Shown here: positions 1 to 6,201 of the stretch, in pieces
Position numbering within the stretch: position 1 is the first letter of the stretch
Layout: every line of letters begins with the position of its first letter
Source of the DNA: CAZRIP01 sp964600165
Lineage (GTDB): Bacteria > Elusimicrobiota > Elusimicrobia > UBA1565 > UBA9628
Assembly (NCBI GenBank): GCA_964600165.1
Contig: CAZRIP010000132.1
Coordinates: 1-8,806 of the forward strand
DNA length: 8,806 nt
Direction: 5' to 3'
The notes under the pieces: model-generated
Told to the model about the DNA's origin: nothing
Database searches by the model: none
Seen by the model: the letters and a program-made list of their open reading frames with translations, nothing else
Translations under genes and position numbers: made by a program

Positions 1-1017
1 CCTCGCGGCTTCCAAGGCCGCCTTGATCTCCTCGATCCGCTTGCTGATGCGGTCGTTGATTCCCGCTTCCGCCATCTCCGAGGCGACCCTCAAGGCGTTC
101 GCGACGGCCCGCGCGTTCGATCTGCCGTGGCAGATCACCGCGTTGCCGCCGACGCCGAGAAGAGGCGCCCCACCGTACTCGTCGTAGCTCATGCGCTTCT
201 TGACCCTGGAAAACGGGCCGCGTAGCGCCAGGGCGCCGGCTTTGGCGATCACTCCGCGCGAAACCTCGTCGCGCAGCATCCCGAAGATCGCTGCTCCGGC
301 TCCCTCGAGGAGCTTGACGGCCACGTTTCCCACGAAGCCGTCGCAGACGACGACGTCCACCGTCCCGGCCGTGATATCGCGTCCCTCGACCGGACCGAAG
401 TACTCGAGACCACTGCATCTTAGCAATGGAATAGCCTCTTTGACCAGCTCATTTCCCTTGGAATCTTCCTCGCCGTTCGAGAGGATTCCGACGCGCGGTT
501 TCGTCACTTTCAGGATGTGTTGCGCGTAGAGCGTGCCCATCGCGGCGAAGTGCAGCAGATGCCAGGGCTTGCAGTCGACGTTGGCGCCGGCGTCGAGCAG
601 GACCGTCGTCCCTTGGGGCGTCGGCAGCGGCGCCGCGATCGCCGGCCGCAGCACTCCCTCGAGCCTCTTGAGGTGCCAGAGCGCCGCGACCACCGTCGCG
701 CCCGAGTGCCCGGCGGAGACGAAGCCGGCCGCCGCGCCTTTCGCGGCGAGCTCGGCGCAGGCCATGATCGAGACGCCTGGCCGCGCGCGGCAGGCGGCCG
801 CGGCGTCGTCGGTCATCGACACGACGTCGGGCGCGTCGACGAGCTCGAAGCGCTCGTCGACGGCGCCGACCCCGCGGGCCTTGAGGGCCTCGCGGACCTT
901 GTCGGCGGGGCCGACGAGGACGACCTTCAGCCCCCACGCGTCGGCGGCGATCACGGCGCCCTCGATGTTCGGGGCGAGGCCGAGATCGCCGGCGGCGGCG
1001 TCGAGCGCGATCTTCAC
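1..1017 (-). CDS. plsX: Phosphate acyltransferase PlsX (C-terminal end off the left edge)
   Basis: PlsX converts acyl-ACP to acyl-phosphate, the acyl donor for PlsY at the first step of bacterial phospholipid synthesis; it is a soluble, membrane-associated enzyme. I translated 339 residues from a GTG at 1017 with no stop before position 1. Family PlsX proteins are about 330-360 residues, so only a few residues are missing. The translation matches PlsX throughout: MKIALDA start, VSAGHSGA (SAGNTGA in most), RPAIAAPLPT, LLDAGANVDCKPWHL, KGNEL, DGFVGNVAVKLLEG and YGGAPLLGV. Two canonical motifs are altered: the usual DAMGGD reads DAAAGD (residues 6-11), and GNTGA reads GHSGA. The GTG was chosen because it gives the family N-terminus; an in-frame stop lies at 1102-1104. 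No good Shine-Dalgarno precedes it. It follows rpmF by 125 bp, the usual order, but the gap holds two palindromes. The identification is secure; activity with the altered motif is unproven. Confidence 0.95.
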   Translation of the reverse strand, partial: MKIALDAAAGDLGLAPNIEGAVIAADAWGLKVVLVGPADKVREALKARGVGAVDERFELVDAPDVVSMTDDAAAACRARPGVSIMACAELAAKGAAAGFVSAGHSGATVVAALWHLKRLEGVLRPAIAAPLPTPQGTTVLLDAGANVDCKPWHLLHFAAMGTLYAQHILKVTKPRVGILSNGEEDSKGNELVKEAIPLLRCSGLEYFGPVEGRDITAGTVDVVVCDGFVGNVAVKLLEGAGAAIFGMLRDEVSRGVIAKAGALALRGPFSRVKKRMSYDEYGGAPLLGVGGNAVICHGRSNARAVANALRVASEMAEAGINDRISKRIEEIKAALEAAR

Positions 1018-1049
1018 GCGAGGTTCAGCGGGAGCGTTAAACGCCGGCC

Positions 1050-1075
1050 CATCATCCGCCACGTGGCGGATGATG
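1050..1075. repeat. 26-bp perfect palindrome upstream of plsX
   Basis: CATCATCCGCCAC is followed directly by its exact reverse complement GTGGCGGATGATG, centred at 1062/1063 and ending 32 bp before the plsX GTG. As DNA it is a fully symmetric site with a CCACGTGG core, suitable for a dimeric regulator. As RNA it folds to an 11-bp stem with a 4-nt ACGT loop. No T-run follows on either strand, so it does not look like an intrinsic terminator. Whether it is an operator, an RNA element or a dispersed repeat cannot be decided here. Confidence 0.85.
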
Positions 1076-1086
1076 ATGCGCAATAG

Positions 1087-1133
1087 AGCTCCGAATCTCG
1101 ACTATCGCTGGCGATAGTCGAGAACATGGAGCT
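1087..1133. repeat. Long inverted repeat just after rpmF
   Basis: Arms 1096-1108 and 1111-1123 are exact reverse complements (TCTCGACTATCGC and GCGATAGTCGAGA), separated by only TG. An outer pair, AGCTCC at 1087-1092 and GGAGCT at 1128-1133, also matches across a small internal loop (GAA against ACAT). In the rpmF-to-plsX transcript this gives a hairpin of at least 12 bp with a CCAG loop plus a 6-bp outer stem, starting 10 nt after the rpmF stop codon. The next transcript bases are CTATTGCGC, not a U-run, so a standard intrinsic terminator is unlikely. An mRNA-stabilising or processing hairpin, an attenuator, or a mobile palindromic repeat are possible. Confidence 0.85.
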
Positions 1134-1142
1134 GTATTTCAC

Positions 1143-1367
1143 CTACTGCTGCTCGCCGCCCTCGGGGTTCTTCTCTTTCTTCTGCTTCGGGGCGACGGCG
1201 AGCTTGCCGCCGTACCAGCCGCAGTGCGGGCAGACGACGTGCGGCCGGCGGACGCGTCCGCAGTCCGGGTTCTCGCACTTGCTGGCGCTGACGGCCTCGA
1301 GCTTCCAGTTCGCGGAGCGCCGGCTGTCGCGGCGCGAGCGGGTGTGCTTGCGTTTCGGATTAGGCAT
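1143..1367 (-). CDS. rpmF: 50S ribosomal protein L32, zinc-binding type
   Basis: L32 is a small protein of the large ribosomal subunit. The 74-residue product has the family N-terminus (MPNPKRKHTRSRRDSRRS), the conserved tryptophan at 21, and the zinc-ribbon pattern with cysteines at 31, 36, 46 and 49 followed by GWYGG (residues 50-54). Most zinc-type L32 proteins have CxxC in the first knuckle; here it is CENPDC, with two extra residues. The protein also runs some 15 residues beyond the usual 57-60, with a Lys/Glu-rich tail. The ATG at 1367 overlaps the end of the DUF177 gene by 8 bp and has a clear Shine-Dalgarno (GGAG, 1377-1380, 9 nt away). DUF177-rpmF-plsX is a very common gene order, which supports the call. 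Confidence 0.95.
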   Translation of the reverse strand: MPNPKRKHTRSRRDSRRSANWKLEAVSASKCENPDCGRVRRPHVVCPHCGWYGGKLAVAPKQKKEKNPEGGEQQ

Positions 1368-1782
1368 GGTTGCATTCTCCTAGATTCAGGTTCTTCTTGC
1401 ACGTGAGACAAAGGCCTTTGCAGTCGGGCTTGCAGAAAAAACGATAGGGCATCGCGAGGGCGATCGCCTGGCGGACCTCTTCGCGCGCGTCGATGAAGCC
1501 CGCCGCGGGAAAGGTCGCGTCGACTTTCGCGGAAAACGGCTGCTCGGGCCGCTCGAGGCAGCGGCAGCACTCGAGCGCCCATTTGCCGTTGACGTCGCCG
1601 ACGCAGTCGACCTCGTCGCCGCGCATGGTCAGATCCAATTTCACGTCGATCGGCGAGACCAATTCGGCGGCGGGGCCCATGACTTCCTTGTACGGCTCGG
1701 GCTCGACGGTGCCGGCGAAATGGAGCGTGCCGGTCTCCCGCAACGCGTTGAGCTCGAAGCGCAGCGGCTGCTCGGCGCTCAT
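1360..1782 (-). CDS. DUF177 (YceD-family) cysteine-rich protein
   Basis: This 140-residue protein belongs to the DUF177/YceD family, nearly always encoded just before rpmF. Members are linked to large-subunit ribosome or 23S rRNA accumulation in plants and bacteria, but the biochemical role is unsettled. Visible signatures are CCRCL (72-76) in the middle and the C-terminal block CKPDCKGLCLTCKKNLN (117-133) with a last cysteine at 137. The family usually ends with CxC; here it is CNH, so His139 may replace the last ligand. The two cysteine clusters could bind zinc, by inference. Its ATG (1782) overlaps the stop of the preceding glycosyltransferase gene in an ATGA junction, and its own end overlaps rpmF by 8 bp, so all three are probably translated in series. 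Confidence 0.92.
   Translation of the reverse strand: MSAEQPLRFELNALRETGTLHFAGTVEPEPYKEVMGPAAELVSPIDVKLDLTMRGDEVDCVGDVNGKWALECCRCLERPEQPFSAKVDATFPAAGFIDAREEVRQAIALAMPYRFFCKPDCKGLCLTCKKNLNLGECNHA
1375..1380 (-). promoter_or_regulatory. Ribosome binding site of rpmF
   Basis: GGAGAA on the minus strand, with GGAG 9 nt before the rpmF ATG. It lies inside the end of the DUF177 gene and is one of the strongest Shine-Dalgarno sequences in the window, as expected for a highly made ribosomal protein. Confidence 0.7.
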
Positions 1783-2739
1783 TGGGCGAATCCCACGGTC
1801 TCGCGCACGAAATACGACGGTTTGTCCTTGATGTCGAAATAGACGCGGATCAGGATCTCGGCGAGCAGGCCGATCATGATGAGCTGAAAGCCGATGAGCG
1901 AGAAGAAGATCGATACTTGAAACAGCGGCTGATCCTTGACGAAGATGCCGAGCGCGAGCTTCTTATACAGCGTGACCGCCGCCATCGCGGCGCCCAGCAG
2001 CCCCATGACGAAGCCGCTGCCGCCGAACAAGTAGATCGGCTTGGCCATGTAGGCGTCCATGAACTTGACGGTCAAAAGATCCAGCAGGACCTTGAACGTC
2101 CGCATGATCCCGTACTTCGAATGCCCCTTGAGGCGCGGCCGGTGATTGACGGGAAGCTCCGTGATGCGCGCGCCGAGAAACCCCGCGAAGGCCGGCACGA
2201 AGCGGTGCATCTCGCCGTAGAGGCGCAGGGGCTTCAAGTACTTCGCGCGGTAGAGCTTGAGCGTGCAGCCGTAGTCGTGCAGCGGCACGCCGGTGATGCG
2301 CGAGATGAGTCCGTTGGCGAGCATCGACGGGAGCTTGCGGTTGAGGAACGCGTCCCGGCGGTGCTTGCGCCAGCCGCTGACGACGTCGTAGCCTTCGTTG
2401 AGCTTGTCGATCAGGCGGGGGATGTCGCGCGCGTCGTTCTGCATGTCGGCGTCGAGGCAGGCGATGAGCTCCCCCGACGCGTGCTTGATCGCGGCCGCGA
2501 GCGCGCCCGTCTGGCCGACGTTGCGCCCCAGCCGCACGCCCTTGAACCCGGGATGTCTCTTGCAGAGATCCTGGATGGCGCGAAAGGAGCCGTCGGTCGA
2601 GCCGTCGTCGACGAGCACGACCTCGGAGGTCATGCCCAGGCCCGAGAGCACCGAGGAAACTTCCTCGCCCAGCTCGGACAGGCTCTCCTCTTCGTTGTAG
2701 ACCGGGATCAGGACGCTGAGATACGCCTGATCCGACTTC

Positions 2740-2747
<8 letters not shown>
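1779..2747 (-). CDS. GT2 polyprenyl-phosphate glycosyltransferase with two membrane helices
   Basis: The 322-residue protein is a family 2 glycosyltransferase of the dolichyl-phosphate mannose synthase/GtrB/ArnC type, which moves a sugar from a nucleotide sugar to a polyprenyl phosphate on the inner face of the cytoplasmic membrane. The GT-A domain covers about residues 9-230: LSVLIPVYNEEESL at 10-23, VDDGSTDG at 46-53, GRNVGQTGAL around 74-83, the metal-binding DAD at 99-101, HDYGC at 157-161 and GHSKYG at 208-213. Two hydrophobic helices follow, roughly 236-260 and 277-301, the usual arrangement for GtrB-like enzymes. Sugar and acceptor cannot be named. The ATG at 2747 lies inside the end of icd (8-bp overlap) with only a weak AAGAAG upstream, and the stop overlaps DUF177 by 4 bp, so translation is probably coupled on both sides. 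Confidence 0.92.
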
Positions 2748-4110
<1,363 letters not shown>

Positions 4111-4118
4111 GGGAGGTC

Positions 4119-4124
4119 TCTCCT
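4119..4124 (-). promoter_or_regulatory. Ribosome binding site of icd
   Basis: AGGAGA on the minus strand, 8 nt before the ATG at 4110. It fixes the start chosen for icd and is consistent with translation starting independently of the upstream patatin gene. Confidence 0.75.
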
Positions 4125-4149
4125 ATAAAAGCGGGCAAATCAGGCCAAA

Positions 4150-4179
4150 ATCTTAACAATTTCACGACCTGGACGTAAA
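4150..4179 (-). promoter_or_regulatory. Possible sigma70-type promoter before icd
   Basis: The 77-bp gap between the patatin stop and icd is clearly more AT-rich than its surroundings. On the minus strand TTTACG (4179-4174) and TAAGAT (4155-4150), each 4 of 6 to consensus and 18 bp apart, could form a -35/-10 pair with a start near 4143 and a leader of about 33 nt. This is weak evidence based on pattern only, and a promoter elsewhere in the gap is equally possible. Confidence 0.3.
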
Positions 4180-4187
4180 GCGCGGGG

Positions 4188-5042
4188 CTACGCGGCGACG
4201 CAGCGCCGGGGGTCGGCGAGGAACGCCGACGCGTCGCCGCGGCCGAGCGCGAGCGCCGACTCGATGTTCTCCCTCTTGAACCCGAGCATCGAGAACGGCA
4301 GGACGCGCGAGGGGCTCAGCCGGAAGACCCGGACTTCCGGGTCCGCGGCGCGCTTGCCGGCGATGCCTTGGCTCGTGAGCATCCGGATCGTCTTGCGGCA
4401 GCCGAGCTCGATCTCGTCGAAGATCCCGGTCGTCTTGCGGTCGAGCTCGTCGGGCCGCACGGGCTCGAGGACGACGATGTCGCGGCAGCCCTCCAGGCCC
4501 TCGAAGCGGAACGGCTCCTCGCAAGGCACGAAGCCGTCGAAGCTGCGGCCCCGCCAGCCGTCGAGGCCGAGGGCGGCGGTCGGAAACACGTAAGGGATCG
4601 CGCAGCTCGTCACGAGATGGCGGAGGAGGTCTCCGTCCCAGCGTCCCCCCTCGCCCGGCTCGAAATGGGCGTAGTCGCGGCGCTTGCGGTCGACGCGCGC
4701 CGTCGCGATGACGAGCGGGCGGCGCAATCTGCCGCGGTTCGCGGCGTCGTCGGAGCAAAATGAGAGCGCCGCGCGCAGCGGCTCGGCCGAGCAGAGCGAG
4801 AACGGGAAAAAACGCGGCGAGAAGCGCAGCATCGAGGCGTCGACCGTCTTCCAACGCTCGACGAGCTCCGCGCCCAGGCCGAGCGCGTACCCGGCCGCGT
4901 TGAGCGCGCCCGCCGACGCGCCGAGGACGCGGTCGAACTCGAGCCCGTCTTTCTCGAGCTCGAGCAGCGCCGCGGCCTGCCAGGCCCCGAGCGCGCCGCC
5001 GGCGGAGCAGGCGAGCCCGAGCGGCTTACGAAGCTCGGCCAC
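4188..5042 (-). CDS. Patatin-like phospholipase family protein
   Basis: The 284-residue protein has the features of the patatin/RssA-like Ser-Asp acyl hydrolases, which cleave fatty acids from lipids. It shows a glycine-rich oxyanion segment (GLACSAGGALGAWQ, 9-22), the nucleophile elbow GASAG with Ser43, the SCAIPYVFPT block (146-155) typical of the family, and the dyad aspartate in FDGF, Asp169. Most patatins have DGG or DGA, so DGF is a mild deviation. No signal peptide or membrane helix is evident, so a cytoplasmic or peripheral inner-membrane role is likely; the lipid substrate is unknown. The start is GTG at 5042, inside the end of the GT4 gene (17-bp overlap), with GAGGAG 10 nt and GGAG 4 nt upstream. 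The location between envelope genes fits a job in lipid turnover or acyl-chain remodelling, by inference. Confidence 0.9.
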   Translation of the reverse strand: MAELRKPLGLACSAGGALGAWQAAALLELEKDGLEFDRVLGASAGALNAAGYALGLGAELVERWKTVDASMLRFSPRFFPFSLCSAEPLRAALSFCSDDAANRGRLRRPLVIATARVDRKRRDYAHFEPGEGGRWDGDLLRHLVTSCAIPYVFPTAALGLDGWRGRSFDGFVPCEEPFRFEGLEGCRDIVVLEPVRPDELDRKTTGIFDEIELGCRKTIRMLTSQGIAGKRAADPEVRVFRLSPSRVLPFSMLGFKRENIESALALGRGDASAFLADPRRCVAA

Positions 5043-6192
5043 GGCGCTCCAGCTCCTCGGCGTAGAGGTCTTCTTGCGCGCGCACCATCAGGTCGATGTC
5101 GAACTCGGGGCCGATCGAGGCGCGCGCCGCGGCCCCGATCTTTTTTCTCAGCGCCGCGTCGTTCAAAAGCTCGATCACGCGATCAGCCAGCGCGGTCACG
5201 TTGCCGACGGGAACTGAATAGCCGTTGACTCCGTCTCGGATCACGTCCGCGACTCCGTCGGTCGCGTAGCAGACGCAGGCAAGTCCGGTCTTCATCGCCT
5301 CGACGAGCGCGCGCGGCAGGCCCTCCCACAAGGACGTCATCACGAAGACGTCGGAGACGGCGAGCAGCTCGGCCGCGTCGCGCCGCCAGCCGGCGAGCGT
5401 CAGGCTCGAGCTCAAGCCGGAGGCGATGATCTGGTACTCCAAGCGCGGGCGCAGCGGCCCGTCGCCGATGAAAAGGAAGTTCGCGTCGGGGACGGTGGCG
5501 CTGACTTTCTGCGCCATCGCCACGAAATCTCCGGGGTTTTTCTGCGGCTTCAAGTTGCCGATCGAGACGACGAGCGGGCGGTGCCGGCCGATGCCGGCCT
5601 CCGCGCGCTTTTTCGCGGGGTCAGCGACCGCGGCTGGAAATTCCGAGAGTTTGACGCCGGAGCGGATGAGCGCCGCTTTGTCCACTCCTGACAGGCCGTG
5701 CGCGCGCGCGTACTCGACGTTCGCCTTGGACACGAAGATCAGCCGGTCGCTCGCGCGGCAGCACAGCCGCTCGAGCCACACGTAGAGCCGCTTGGCCCAC
5801 CAGCCTTGGCGGTCGTGGAAGCCGAAGCCGTGGTAGGTGTGCACGACGACGGGGACGCCGGCGACGGCCGCCGCGAGGCGCCCGAGGACGCCGGCCTTCG
5901 AGCTGTGGGTGTGAACGACGTCCGGGCGCTCGGACGAGAAAAGCGAGATCAGCTCGAGGAGCGCGAGCAGGTCCGAGCCGGGGCGGACCTCGCGGACCAA
6001 GGGATCGAGGAACCGCACGCGCGCCGGCGCGACGGCGCGCTCGGCCTCGGCGTCGAGCGTCCCGCCGCGGCCGGTCACTACGAGGCAGTCGAAGCGCGCG
6101 GGATCCAGATGCGCGGCGGTATAGAGGGTGTTCTGCTGGGCGCCCCCGAGATCGAGCCGCGTGACGACGTGGATGACCTTGGCGCGCGACAT
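5026..6192 (-). CDS. GT4-family glycosyltransferase
   Basis: This is a GT-B fold, retaining glycosyltransferase of family 4, which transfers a sugar from a nucleotide sugar in the cytoplasm, usually for lipopolysaccharide, capsule or glycolipid. From the ATG at 6192 it has 388 residues; a GTG at 6195 directly in front would add one residue. Numbering from that GTG, the N-terminal domain begins IHVVTRLDLGGAQQNTL with the acceptor-side GGAQ loop (17-20), then DVVHTHSSKAGVLGRL (92-107) and HTYHGFG (119-125). The donor domain has SIGNLKPQKN (211-220), FIGDGPLRPRLE (242-253), and the E-x7-E motif EGLPRALVE (291-299), followed by GVADVIRDGVNGYSVPVG. No signal peptide is present; attachment is probably peripheral. 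The start lies 9 bp (or 6 bp) after the SpoIID stop with little Shine-Dalgarno, so reinitiation is likely. The sugar and acceptor are unknown. Confidence 0.92.
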   Translation of the reverse strand: MSRAKVIHVVTRLDLGGAQQNTLYTAAHLDPARFDCLVVTGRGGTLDAEAERAVAPARVRFLDPLVREVRPGSDLLALLELISLFSSERPDVVHTHSSKAGVLGRLAAAVAGVPVVVHTYHGFGFHDRQGWWAKRLYVWLERLCCRASDRLIFVSKANVEYARAHGLSGVDKAALIRSGVKLSEFPAAVADPAKKRAEAGIGRHRPLVVSIGNLKPQKNPGDFVAMAQKVSATVPDANFLFIGDGPLRPRLEYQIIASGLSSSLTLAGWRRDAAELLAVSDVFVMTSLWEGLPRALVEAMKTGLACVCYATDGVADVIRDGVNGYSVPVGNVTALADRVIELLNDAALRKKIGAAARASIGPEFDIDLMVRAQEDLYAEELERRGRAS

Positions 6193-6201
6193 CACGCCAT
6201 C

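Noticed and set aside
1087..1133. Intrinsic terminator between rpmF and plsX
   Set aside because: The stem is strong, but neither strand has a T-run after it, so I report it as an inverted repeat only.
4141..4171. Terminator after the patatin gene
   Set aside because: The only pairing seen is a short imperfect CAGG/CCTG around a large AT-rich loop, too weak to call.
4162..4854. Alternate minus-strand frame inside the patatin gene
   Set aside because: Arg/Ala/Pro-rich frame-shift shadow; the patatin frame has the GASAG and DG motifs.
6193..6195. GTG as start of the GT4 gene
   Set aside because: An ATG follows immediately in frame at 6192; ATG is the more likely start and only one residue differs.
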